Part shown: piece by piece, positions 25,294-35,459 of the stretch
How the letters are laid out: each line of letters opens with the position of its first letter
How positions within the stretch are numbered: position 1 is the first letter of the stretch
Notes under the pieces: generated by a model
The model's database searches: none
The model's input: the letters and a program-made list of their open reading frames with translations, nothing else
Told to the model about the DNA's origin: nothing
Origin: Chryseobacterium ureilyticum
GTDB taxonomy: Bacteria; Bacteroidota; Bacteroidia; Flavobacteriales; Weeksellaceae
Length of the DNA stretch: 64,000 bases
Assembly (NCBI RefSeq): GCF_900156735.1
Contig: NZ_FTOL01000002.1
Span: forward strand, 186,001 to 250,000
Direction of reading: 5' to 3'
Translations under genes and position numbers: made by a program

Positions 25294-25750
25294 TTTTTCA
25301 TAGTTGTAAAATAACAAATTAACAATCGTTTTACTATCGATAATTACACAAACATACACATTAAATAAAAATACATCAAATAAAATAGTTTAAAAATAAA
25401 AATTTCACTTTTTACAAATTTCACAATTTCAACTAAATAATTAATTTAACCTTTATTAATTTTAAAAGCACACTATCTCAGTTTAATTATTTTACATTTT
25501 ACAAAGTAGTCATTAAATTATTTTTTTTGATAATTCTTAATAACAATATGAAAGCCTTAATTTCATTTAGAATATTCAAACCTATTTTAACAATTAGAAT
25601 TACTTTTCACATGTATTCTAGCTATGATGATTACACCATTTCTTTATGATTAAGGCTACCTTCTTATCTTTTTGATGATCAATAGAACAATTTCAATACT
25701 AATCAATTTTTCATATCATAATGTGAATATCAGATCTTTCCCATAAAAAT
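25294..25750. other. Long AT-rich intergenic stretch, no gene seen
   Basis: Very AT-rich DNA between the small peptide gene and the katG terminator. No ORF with coding character, tRNA or strong hairpin found. A CAAATTAA near 25316 could be an imperfect -7 box for the small peptide gene. Confidence 0.5.
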
Positions 25751-25780
25751 AACAGGCTGCCTTTTTCAAGACAGCCTGTT
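25751..25780 (-). terminator. Terminator of katG
   Basis: AACAGGCTG/CAGCCTGTT 9-bp perfect stem, 12-nt loop, 21 bases past the katG stop. Confidence 0.85.
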
Positions 25781-25800
25781 TATTATAAGATTAAAAAAGA

Positions 25801-28508
<2,708 letters not shown>

Positions 28509-28976
28509 ATGAAAAAAATATTAGTTATTATTCTCGTAGGATTCATTATGATCCAGTTTTTTCCTATTGATAAGACCAATCCACGCCCTACTCCCGGTAT
28601 GGACTTTTTGAAAATAAAAAATACTCCGGAAAAAGTAGCTAAAATTATCAGGACATCGTGCTATGACTGCCATTCCAATGAGACAAAATACCCGTGGTAT
28701 GCTGATATTTCTCCTGTTTCATGGTATGTAAAAAATCATATTGATGAAGGAAGAAAGCATCTTAATTTTTCTACCTTTGCAGTATATGAACCTCAAAGAC
28801 AACTTCGTAAATTAGAGGAATCTATGGAAATGGTTGAGAAGAAAGAAATGCCACTTGAATCTTATTATATCGGACATCAGAATGCGAAGTTAACGGATGA
28901 TCAACGTACGGAACTTGTGAAATATTTCAAACAAGTAAAAGAAGATACAGAAAGAAGGATCATGTTTAATAAATAA
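28509..28976 (+). CDS. Haem-binding domain protein
   Basis: 155 aa with an uncleaved or cleaved N-terminal hydrophobic segment (residues 4-20). A c-type haem motif C51-Y-D-C54-H55 followed by SNETKYPWYA is the hallmark of the Haem_bd family of Bacteroidetes; SPVSWYVKNHIDEGRKHLNFS is the conserved follow-on block. Likely periplasmic or membrane-anchored single-haem protein of unknown electron partner. The next gene starts 4 bases after the stop, so they are coupled. Confidence 0.87.
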   Translation: MKKILVIILVGFIMIQFFPIDKTNPRPTPGMDFLKIKNTPEKVAKIIRTSCYDCHSNETKYPWYADISPVSWYVKNHIDEGRKHLNFSTFAVYEPQRQLRKLEESMEMVEKKEMPLESYYIGHQNAKLTDDQRTELVKYFKQVKEDTERRIMFNK

Positions 28977-28980
28977 TATT

Positions 28981-29391
28981 GTGGAAAACTGGGAAAACAA
29001 ACATATTGTATTTTTTGACGGTGATTGTGGAGTATGCAATTTCTGGGTACAATGGATTCTGGAAAGAGACAAGAAAGACAAGTTCATGTTTGCTTCTCTC
29101 CAATCTGAATTCGGGCAACAGTTTTTATCTGAAAGAGGATTAGAAACTCAAGTTTTCAATACCTTATATCTTTGGAAACCGAAACAATATTATCTTATAA
29201 AATCGAAAGCAGTATTGCAAATTGCCAATATTTTAGGAGGAGTTTATAAACTTTCTGCTATTGGTAAAATGTTGCCATCCTTTTTGAGTGATAAAGCATA
29301 TGATATGGTTTCAAGAAACAGAATGAAACTTGCCAATCAGAAATGTTTTCTTCCGGATCAGCATCAGAAAAAAAAGTTTATTCAGGTATAA
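28981..29391 (+). CDS. DCC-family thiol-disulfide oxidoreductase (DUF393)
   Basis: 136 aa. Residues 11-21 (FFDGDCGVCNF) contain the DCC motif with Cys16 and Cys19. The DUF393 fold is thioredoxin-like; role as redox enzyme is by family name and not proven. Starts with GTG at 28981, 4 bases after the stop of the haem-binding gene; there is no better ATG before the motif. The C-terminal KCFLPDQHQKKK is a basic tail. Confidence 0.88.
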   Translation: MENWENKHIVFFDGDCGVCNFWVQWILERDKKDKFMFASLQSEFGQQFLSERGLETQVFNTLYLWKPKQYYLIKSKAVLQIANILGGVYKLSAIGKMLPSFLSDKAYDMVSRNRMKLANQKCFLPDQHQKKKFIQV

Positions 29392-29473
29392 TCTCCCACA
29401 GATTTCACAAGTTTACACAGATGTTGATTCTATAAATTGTAAATCTGCTTTATCTACAAAATCTGCGAGAGAT
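29391..29473. repeat. Dispersed intergenic repeat, fold-back copy
   Basis: Contains, on the minus strand, AACATCTGTG-N6-TGTGAAATCTGTGGGA (29391-29425) and, on the plus strand, the ATCTGC...ATCTGCGAGAGAT module (29443-29473). The ends ATCTCCCACAGAT and ATCTGCGAGAGAT are imperfect inverted repeats, so the element can fold on itself. Relatives occur at 33421, 36851, 59617 and 59731. Confidence 0.65.
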
Positions 29474-29521
29474 AACAATTATATTACTTAAGTTTTGAGC
29501 TCTGAGCACCTTATTCATTAC

Positions 29522-30961
29522 TCATAAATTAAGCGACCATACAGAATAACTATTGGGAGGACACTGAATCTTCACACGCTTATCTGCCTGCGTAGTCGGA
29601 TACCAAGTCGAATTACCTGTAAAATCTTTGATCTGTTGATTACTCCAATTCGTATCAATCCATCTTTCCTGCCAGTTTGACGAGGTATTGATATATACTA
29701 CTAACCCTGGATTACCATTGTATCCATTACGTCTTGCGATGTATTCATCATTATCTGTATATAAAATAGAGGTTGTTCCGGTAGCTTTGTTATTATGAAT
29801 CCAGATTAAATTATTTAGTCTTTCTTTATTGAGCCACTCTTCATAATCTCTGTAAAAAATAGTTGGATATCCTTCATGAGTTAAAATATAGGCATAAGCT
29901 GGCATTTTATTATAGATAATATCCGTATCATGATTTGCTACAAATGTTACTGCTTTGTATGGATTTCTTTTCCACATCATATCATCATTCAACACATTCA
30001 GATTTCCATTATCAAAAGCTTCATCCATTTTATAGTACGCAGCAAAATCGAATACAGAACTGTTTGCATTATTTGCCCACCATTCTAAAGTATTAACATT
30101 GGAGTCCCATAATTCACCGACAGAAAATCCACCTACTTTTGAGTTCCAGTTATTAACAACCCAAGGACCAAAACCTTTAACGTAATCAAATCTCCAGCCG
30201 TCAAATTTCATTACATTTTTATAATATTTTGCCACTGAGTCATCTCTTCCCCACAACCAATCCTGTACATGAGGGTTAGCATGACACAAATCCGGAAATC
30301 CACCAAAGGCACCTTCATCATTATTTCCGTAGGCATTTTTATAAAAGTCATTGTAGTTTCTTTGAAATTTTCCGGAAGCTACTCCTGAGAAATTGGTCCA
30401 GGTATTTGTTCCGGTAAAAGGATTGGCTTCAGATTGCCCGCCACTGTTATGATTAATAACAATGTCAGCATATACCTGCATGTTTTCTGCGTGGGCTTTT
30501 GTAATCAATGCTTCCAGTTCTGTTCTTGATCCAAAACGGGTTTCTACGCTTCCGTTTTGATTAAAGTTTCCAAAATCATAATAATCGGCAGGATCATACC
30601 CCATAGAATATGCACCATTCTGCGCTTTTGAAGCTGGAGGAAGCCAGACTGCACCAATTCCTGCATTAGACCACGCTGTTAATTTATCTTTAACCGTATT
30701 CCACCAGTTACCGCCATCAGGAACATCCCAATAAAATCCCTGCATCAGAACACTGCCACCAAGTCCTGCTACAAATTTTCCATGAATTGATCCGGATCCA
30801 CTTCCTATACTGAAAGGTTTTCCGTCGTGGTGGGTAACATTTACAATTTTATCATGTACTTCTTCCTGCTTAGAAGTTTCTGTATCAGTTTCATCTCTGT
30901 TCTGGCAAGAGCTAATCAATGCTAACGCCAGTAGGGAAAGAATAAAATTCGTTTTTTTCAT
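29522..30961 (-). CDS. Secreted alpha-amylase (GH13) lipoprotein
   Basis: 479 aa from the ATG at 30961; lipoprotein signal MKKTNFILSLLALALISSC (Cys19). A (beta/alpha)8 GH13 domain has the four conserved regions: ADIVINHNS, GWRFDYVKGFG with the nucleophile Asp, SVGELWD with the acid/base Glu, and FVANHDTD with the transition-state Asp. The product would hydrolyse starch-like alpha-glucans at the cell surface. No Sus-type partners are adjacent, so it acts alone. Confidence 0.93.
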   Translation of the reverse strand: MKKTNFILSLLALALISSCQNRDETDTETSKQEEVHDKIVNVTHHDGKPFSIGSGSGSIHGKFVAGLGGSVLMQGFYWDVPDGGNWWNTVKDKLTAWSNAGIGAVWLPPASKAQNGAYSMGYDPADYYDFGNFNQNGSVETRFGSRTELEALITKAHAENMQVYADIVINHNSGGQSEANPFTGTNTWTNFSGVASGKFQRNYNDFYKNAYGNNDEGAFGGFPDLCHANPHVQDWLWGRDDSVAKYYKNVMKFDGWRFDYVKGFGPWVVNNWNSKVGGFSVGELWDSNVNTLEWWANNANSSVFDFAAYYKMDEAFDNGNLNVLNDDMMWKRNPYKAVTFVANHDTDIIYNKMPAYAYILTHEGYPTIFYRDYEEWLNKERLNNLIWIHNNKATGTTSILYTDNDEYIARRNGYNGNPGLVVYINTSSNWQERWIDTNWSNQQIKDFTGNSTWYPTTQADKRVKIQCPPNSYSVWSLNL

Positions 30962-31134
30962 TGTAAAATTCAATTATTAACCTATTAACTAAATTACATT
31001 TTTATTGAAAACAAATTCAATATAACGAGAAATATTTTTATTTTAAATAATAATTCAATAAGAAACTCATCTAAATTTTTCATTAAAAAATCATAAATTT
31101 TTAAGATTCTCGAAACAATTTTTCTTTTAATCCA

Positions 31135-31142
31135 TATATTTG
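31135..31142 (+). promoter_or_regulatory. -7 promoter box of the DUF4290-murA operon
   Basis: TATATTTG, exact match, containing the TTG at 31140 that could be mistaken for a start. ATG follows 7 bases later, implying a leaderless mRNA. Confidence 0.65.
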
Positions 31143-31148
31143 CATACT

Positions 31149-31811
31149 ATGGAATACAATACCCAAAAAACTCAGCTTCATATGCCGGAATACGGCAGAA
31201 TTATACAACAGTTGGTTGAGCGCTGCAAAGAACTTCCTACCAAAGAGGAAAGGAACGAAATGGCTATGGCAATCATCGATTTTATGGGTCAGAGAAACCC
31301 ACAACTTCGCGACGAAGAAAATTATAAACATAAACTTTGGGATCATCTTTTTATTCTTGCCAACCATGATTTGGATGTAGATTCTCCTTATCCGTTCCCT
31401 ACCATGGAACAATTGGCAGAAAAACCTAAAAGAATGGAATATCCAAAACTGCAGGGTGACTTTAAATTTTACGGAAAAAGTATTCTTCAATTAATAGAAA
31501 AAGCAATTGAATTGGAAACGGGTGATGAAAAAGAAGCCCTTATCGAAGTAATTGCCAACAATATGAAGAAGTCTTATAATGTTTACAATAAGGAACACGT
31601 GACTGATGATGTTATTTTCAGACACTTGAAAGAATTGTCTGAAAACAGGTTGGATCTTACAGGAATTGATTCTCTTGAAAAGAGTAAAATTTATTATACT
31701 AGTAATAACAACAACCGAAACAACAATAACAACAACCGAAATAGCGGTAATAATAACAAGAACCAACCTAACAAAAGAAGGCATAACAACAATCATAAAA
31801 ACAGAAAATAA
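31149..31811 (+). CDS. DUF4290 domain protein with Asn-rich tail
   Basis: 220 aa from the ATG at 31149. The N-terminal 160 residues match DUF4290 (LVERCKELPTKEERNEMAMAII, WDHLFILANHDLDVDSPYPF), a Bacteroidetes-specific family of unknown function usually found just before murA, as here. The C-terminal 36 residues are low complexity: Asn-rich with interspersed Arg and Lys (NNRNSGNNNKNQPNKRRHNN), encoded partly by a 17-bp exact tandem duplication. The stop overlaps the murA ATG by one base (TAATG), so expression is coupled to cell-wall synthesis. Confidence 0.9.
   Translation: MEYNTQKTQLHMPEYGRIIQQLVERCKELPTKEERNEMAMAIIDFMGQRNPQLRDEENYKHKLWDHLFILANHDLDVDSPYPFPTMEQLAEKPKRMEYPKLQGDFKFYGKSILQLIEKAIELETGDEKEALIEVIANNMKKSYNVYNKEHVTDDVIFRHLKELSENRLDLTGIDSLEKSKIYYTSNNNNRNNNNNNRNSGNNNKNQPNKRRHNNNHKNRK
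31704..31741 (+). repeat. Direct repeat in the DUF4290 Asn-rich tail
   Basis: AATAACAACAACCGAAA occurs twice, at 31704-31720 and 31725-31741, period 21 bases (7 codons), so slippage would keep the frame and change tail length. Confidence 0.85.
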
Positions 31812-33118
31812 TGAGTGGAACATTTCAAATAAGAGGAGGAAAAAGACTGCAGGGTGAAATAACTCCACAAGGAGCTAAGAATGAAGCTCTACAAATTTTA
31901 TGTGCAGTTTTGTTAACTGACGAGGAAGTAAGAATTAAAAATATTCCGGACATTCATGATGTAAACAGACTGATTGAGATTCTTGGAGATTTCGGAGTAA
32001 AGGTTACTAAAAACGGTCATGGAGATTATACTTTCAAGGCTGATAAAGTAAACTTCGATTATATAAAATCAAACGAATTCAAAAAAGACGGTGCAAAGTT
32101 ACGTGGATCTATTATGTTGATGGGACCAATGTTAGCTCGTTATGGAGAGGCTTATATGCCAACTCCCGGAGGTGATAAGATCGGAAGAAGAAGATTGGAT
32201 ACCCACTTCCAGGGATTAGTAGAACTTGGTGCGGAGTTCCATTATGATGAAGAAGAATATTTCTATTCTTTAAAAGCAAAAGAACTTACAGGTAAATTTA
32301 TCCTTTTGGAAGAAGCTTCTGTAACCGGAACGGCGAATATCGTAATGGCTGCAGCTTTGGCAAAAGGTAAAACAAGAATTTACAACGCTGCTTGTGAACC
32401 TTATCTTCAGCAATTATGTAAAATGCTGAACAGAATGGGAGCCAATATTTCAGGAATCGGATCTAACCTTCTTACCATTGAAGGAGTAGATTATTTAAGA
32501 GGTACTGAACACACTATGCTTCCTGATATGGTAGAAATCGGGTCTTGGATTGGTCTTGCAGCCATGACAAAATCAGAAATCACCATTAAAAATGTAAACT
32601 GGAATCAATTGGGAGTAATTCCAAATACATTCAGAAAACTAGGAATTCAGCTTGAGCAAAGTGGTGATGATATTTACATCCCGGCTCAGGAACATTATAA
32701 AATTCAGAAATTTATTGACGGATCTATCCTTACTATCTCAGATGCTCCATGGCCAGGTTTCACACCGGATTTATTATCTATTATTCTGGTAGTGGCTACT
32801 CAGGCTAAGGGAAGTATTTTGGTTCATCAGAAAATGTTTGAATCCAGATTATTCTTTGTGGATAAATTAATCGATATGGGAGCTCAGATCATTTTATGTG
32901 ATCCACACAGAGCTACTGTAATCGGATTGAACCAGGAAGCGCCGTTAAGAGGAACTACAATGGTTTCCCCAGATATTAGAGCTGGTAACGCCCTTCTTAT
33001 TGCGGCCCTTTCTGCAGAAGGAAAATCTATTATCCATAACATCGAGCAAATCGACAGAGGATATGAAAACATCGATGGAAGACTAAAAGCATTAGGTGCT
33101 GATATCGAAAGAATCTAA
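31811..33118 (+). CDS. murA: UDP-N-acetylglucosamine 1-carboxyvinyltransferase
   Basis: 435 aa; transfers enolpyruvate to UDP-GlcNAc, the first committed step of peptidoglycan synthesis. The active-site loop that reads PGGC in E. coli (Cys115) reads PTPGGDKIGRRRLD here with Asp122 in that position; Lys23/Asn24 (GAKNEAL) and the PDMVEIGSWIGL and TGFTPD-like PGFTPD blocks are intact. Asp at this site is active but insensitive to fosfomycin in other bacteria. Cotranscribed with the DUF4290 gene. Confidence 0.97.
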   Translation: MSGTFQIRGGKRLQGEITPQGAKNEALQILCAVLLTDEEVRIKNIPDIHDVNRLIEILGDFGVKVTKNGHGDYTFKADKVNFDYIKSNEFKKDGAKLRGSIMLMGPMLARYGEAYMPTPGGDKIGRRRLDTHFQGLVELGAEFHYDEEEYFYSLKAKELTGKFILLEEASVTGTANIVMAAALAKGKTRIYNAACEPYLQQLCKMLNRMGANISGIGSNLLTIEGVDYLRGTEHTMLPDMVEIGSWIGLAAMTKSEITIKNVNWNQLGVIPNTFRKLGIQLEQSGDDIYIPAQEHYKIQKFIDGSILTISDAPWPGFTPDLLSIILVVATQAKGSILVHQKMFESRLFFVDKLIDMGAQIILCDPHRATVIGLNQEAPLRGTTMVSPDIRAGNALLIAALSAEGKSIIHNIEQIDRGYENIDGRLKALGADIERI

Positions 33119-33139
33119 ACTTATTTTTATTACTATAGA

Positions 33140-33168
33140 GCGTTCAGAGAAATCTGAGCGCTTTTTTA
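33140..33168 (+). terminator. Terminator of the DUF4290-murA operon
   Basis: GCGTTCAGA/TCTGAGCGC 9-nt arms (one GU pair), 4-nt loop, T-run after it. Confidence 0.85.
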
Positions 33169-33302
33169 TTGCCTTCATTTTTTCGTAAGCCTCATCAAAT
33201 CAATTTTAATTGATTAACTCTTTGCGTCTTAAAATATAGAATTTGGAGAATAGAACTTTGTATTTAAGAAAGTAATAATTGTTCTTTTTATGACCACCCC
33301 GT

Positions 33303-33343
33303 CAAAAATTCAATAAATTTTTGCCACCCCTCCAGAGGAGGGG
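33303..33343. repeat. Double hairpin, possible interspersed repeat
   Basis: CAAAAATT/AATTTTTG (33303-33323) followed at once by CCCCTCC/GGAGGGG (33327-33343, 3-nt loop). The GC-rich second hairpin contrasts with the AT-rich surroundings. I suspect a repeat that recurs elsewhere in the genome, but no second copy exists in this window. Confidence 0.45.
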
Positions 33344-33420
33344 AATTTTTATTCCATCCATTGGGATATTTGTGAAGATTGAATGTTTGTATAGGTCAAT
33401 ATTTACTTTTTATTAAAAAA

Positions 33421-33449
33421 ATCTGCGTAATGTGTTTCATCTGCGAGAA
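33421..33449 (+). repeat. Dispersed intergenic repeat, second module
   Basis: ATCTGCGTAATGTG then TTTCATCTGCGAGAA, matching the ATCTGCG module at 29443-29473 and 59617-59643. Confidence 0.6.
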
Positions 33450-33458
33450 CATAAAAAA

Positions 33459-33484
33459 AGCGTCCGGTAAAAGAACCAGACACT
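33459..33484 (-). terminator. Terminator of the NIL-domain gene
   Basis: AGCGTCCGGT/ACCAGACACT stem (GU pairs), 6-nt loop, T-run on the minus strand. Confidence 0.75.
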
Positions 33485-33513
33485 TTGAGTAATTAAAACT
33501 ATATGAATCTCCC

Positions 33514-33825
33514 TTAAGAATATTTCCGGCAGAAGTACTCCACCGTTGTATTCAGAAGTTTATTTTTATTCAGATAAACTTCAAGCTTATGATAGTCCTC
33601 TGAATTTGCATTTATATATAACTGTACTGAACCAAAGCTGTATCCGTTCACATATTCTACATTGGCTGATAACACTCTATGACAAATACCCAATTGATTA
33701 TGGATGGTATTCATTAAATGCTCAAATTTCATTTTACCATTTAATTCTATTTCCAATAACAATTCTTTTTTAGGCAGGTTCAGTTTATTTTGAAAAACCT
33801 GCAGGCTTGGGTTAGGTGTAATCAT
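33514..33825 (-). CDS. Stand-alone NIL-domain protein
   Basis: 103 aa. The pattern LLEIELNGKMKFEHLMNTIHNQLG, VLSANVEYVNGYSFGSVQLYI and LEVYLNKNKLLNTTVEYF is that of the NIL domain normally found at the C-terminus of MetN methionine importers and of some ferredoxins. Here it stands alone with no ABC ATPase or permease beside it. NIL domains bind methionine-type ligands in MetN. A 25-bp dyad (33900-33936) upstream may be an operator. Function inferred from the fold only. Confidence 0.75.
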   Translation of the reverse strand: MITPNPSLQVFQNKLNLPKKELLLEIELNGKMKFEHLMNTIHNQLGICHRVLSANVEYVNGYSFGSVQLYINANSEDYHKLEVYLNKNKLLNTTVEYFCRKYS

Positions 33826-33899
33826 CGTTAAACATTTTTGGGTTAAATACTCTCAGATCATATTGCGCTCTGCATTTAAATCTGTCACAAAAATATAAA

Positions 33900-33936
33900 A
33901 AAATATTAGTCCACCAAATTAGTAGACTAATATTTT
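33900..33936. promoter_or_regulatory. Long dyad upstream of the NIL gene
   Basis: Centre TTAGTCCACCAA and TTAGTAGACTAA form a near-perfect 25-bp dyad (arms 10 of 12), within longer AAATATTAGTC/GACTAATATTT arms. It lies 75 bases upstream of the NIL gene and just after the YiiX-like gene stop (33986). It can act as terminator of that gene and as operator of the NIL gene; the symmetry with CTAC-AATT-GTAG character resembles Rrf2-type cysteine/methionine operators, a low-confidence inference. Confidence 0.5.
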
Positions 33937-33985
33937 TAAAAAAAATATAAAAAAAAGAGAAGCAATAATTACTTCTCCTCATATT

Positions 33986-34633
33986 TTAAAGGTCACCTAC
34001 CCTTTCAATTTTTTCAGATCCTGCCAATCCATTCGGATTACAGCCTAACTCTCCTTCAGGTACTTTCAGATTTTTCTTCCCATAAAACTCTTCCCAGAAT
34101 ACATTGATTTTCATTGTCTTTGGATCAATGAATGTCATTGGTTCTAATTTAAAAATATGATTATCCCGAAAAGCTCTTTCCACAAAATCTGAACAATAGT
34201 ACGAGCTTTCATCTAAGATATAGTTGAAATTATAAGGTTTTCCCAACATGGAATGTGCCTTTTCTATAGCCGTAGGAATTGCTTTGTTGTATTCTGGCTT
34301 TAATCGGTAGACAACAATATTCTGCTGATCTCTTTTCTGATCTTTAATAAAATTCTTCAGGCTTTGTTTTTGAGACCCGCCTTTGGGAGCAGCATGCAAC
34401 ACATACATTTTGTTCCCATCATTTTCCAGAATCCCAATATGATCAAAGGAAGCAGTTTTCTGTTTTTGAGTAACATTATTAATAGCTCCTGAAAGTCCCG
34501 TTTCTTTTGCCGTTACAAAAAGTAAATCTCCATTTTCAAGCTGGATCGCATTCTGATAAGAAGTACACTGTACAAACAGTATGATTAAAAGAGATAAAAG
34601 CCCTGTACCAATTCCTTTTTTATTTAATATCAT
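33986..34633 (-). CDS. YiiX-like NlpC/P60-superfamily lipoprotein
   Basis: 215 aa lipoprotein (signal to LFVQC, Cys23). The permuted papain-like catalytic set is present: GDLLFVTAKETG, His65 in SFDHIGIL, and Cys147 in SYYCSDFVERAF, in the YiiX order His-then-Cys. Family members are thought to cleave amide bonds in cell-envelope substrates. Divergent from the OmpR-type regulator gene across a 117-bp spacer holding both promoters. Confidence 0.82.
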   Translation of the reverse strand: MILNKKGIGTGLLSLLIILFVQCTSYQNAIQLENGDLLFVTAKETGLSGAINNVTQKQKTASFDHIGILENDGNKMYVLHAAPKGGSQKQSLKNFIKDQKRDQQNIVVYRLKPEYNKAIPTAIEKAHSMLGKPYNFNYILDESSYYCSDFVERAFRDNHIFKLEPMTFIDPKTMKINVFWEEFYGKKNLKVPEGELGCNPNGLAGSEKIERVGDL

Positions 34634-34667
34634 TTTAAATCCTTCTATTCTAATTATTATTTCAGCT

Positions 34668-34675
34668 CAAAATTA
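34668..34675 (-). promoter_or_regulatory. -7 promoter box for the YiiX-like gene
   Basis: CAAAATTA on the plus strand, TAATTTTG on the coding strand, exact match 34 bases before the ATG. Confidence 0.55.
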
Positions 34676-34690
34676 CAAAATAGAAATCAT

Positions 34691-34698
34691 TACATTTG
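34691..34698 (+). promoter_or_regulatory. -7 promoter box for the OmpR-type two-component operon
   Basis: TACATTTG, exact match, 52 bases before the ATG at 34751. Confidence 0.6.
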
Positions 34699-34750
34699 TA
34701 GTACGTATCGAGTAACTTTTCTTAGTAACCCAAACACATTATCCTTTCTT

Positions 34751-35449
34751 ATGCCTCATATTTTGCTTGTTGAAGATGATAAAAGACTTTCACGCCTTAT
34801 CGGCAGAGGACTTTTGGAACAGGATATGGATGTAAGTTTCGCCTACGATGGTGAAAAAGCTACAGAACTTGCCTCTACTCAGGATTTTGATCTCATCATT
34901 ACCGATATTATTGTTCCGTTAAAAAATGGATTGGATTTTTGTAAAGAAATTAAGACCCTAAAACCCCAAATTCCGGTCATTATGCTTACGGCACTAGGAA
35001 CTACAGATGACAAACTGGAAGGTTTTGATTCAGGGGCTGATGATTATCTTACCAAACCTTTTGAAATGCGTGAACTGATTGCTAGGGTTAAAGTTTTAAT
35101 GAAAAGATTCTCCCTTCACTCACCTACAGAACAAGTATTAAAATACGAAAGCATTGAAATGGATCTCAAGCTGAAATCTGTAAGCCGAAGCGGAATTGCG
35201 ATTAAACTTACCCCAAAAGAGTTCAATCTGATGAAATACATGCTTGAAAATCCTGAAAGAGTTCTTTCTCGTTCTGAAATTGCTGAAAATGTATGGGAAA
35301 CTCATTTTGATACTGGAACCAATTTCATTGATGTATATATCAATTATATCAGAAAGAAAATTGATAAGGATTTTGAAAGTAAACTGATTCATACCAAAGC
35401 CGGAATGGGTTTTATTTTAAAGAAAGGATACGAGGAACATCAGCAATAA
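34751..35449 (+). CDS. OmpR/PhoB-family response regulator
   Basis: 232 aa. Receiver domain with acidic pair at 9-10, phospho-acceptor Asp52 (ITDIIVPLKNG) and Lys in DDYLTKPFEMREL; C-terminal winged helix (LTPKEFNLMKYMLENPERVLSRSEIAENVW, then VYINYIRKKID). Followed 10 bases later by its kinase gene. The pair is 2.8 kb from the metal-efflux-like operon and may regulate it in the manner of CusRS, though that is inferred from linkage. Confidence 0.94.
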   Translation: MPHILLVEDDKRLSRLIGRGLLEQDMDVSFAYDGEKATELASTQDFDLIITDIIVPLKNGLDFCKEIKTLKPQIPVIMLTALGTTDDKLEGFDSGADDYLTKPFEMRELIARVKVLMKRFSLHSPTEQVLKYESIEMDLKLKSVSRSGIAIKLTPKEFNLMKYMLENPERVLSRSEIAENVWETHFDTGTNFIDVYINYIRKKIDKDFESKLIHTKAGMGFILKKGYEEHQQ

Positions 35450-35459
35450 TACTTAGAAC

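Larger units (their letters stand above)
33169..33458. other. Non-coding stretch with repeats
   Basis: Contains no ORF with coding character. It holds two back-to-back hairpins (33303-33343) and one dispersed-repeat module (33421-33449), then the terminator of the NIL gene. The DNA between is AT-rich and unremarkable. Confidence 0.5.

Noticed and set aside
31140..31148. TTG start for the DUF4290 protein
   Set aside because: Again inside the -7 box; the ATG at 31149 is used instead.
33896..33940. Riboswitch upstream of the NIL gene
   Set aside because: The dyad is symmetrical at DNA level and lacks SAM-I or other known aptamer features, so operator or terminator fits better.
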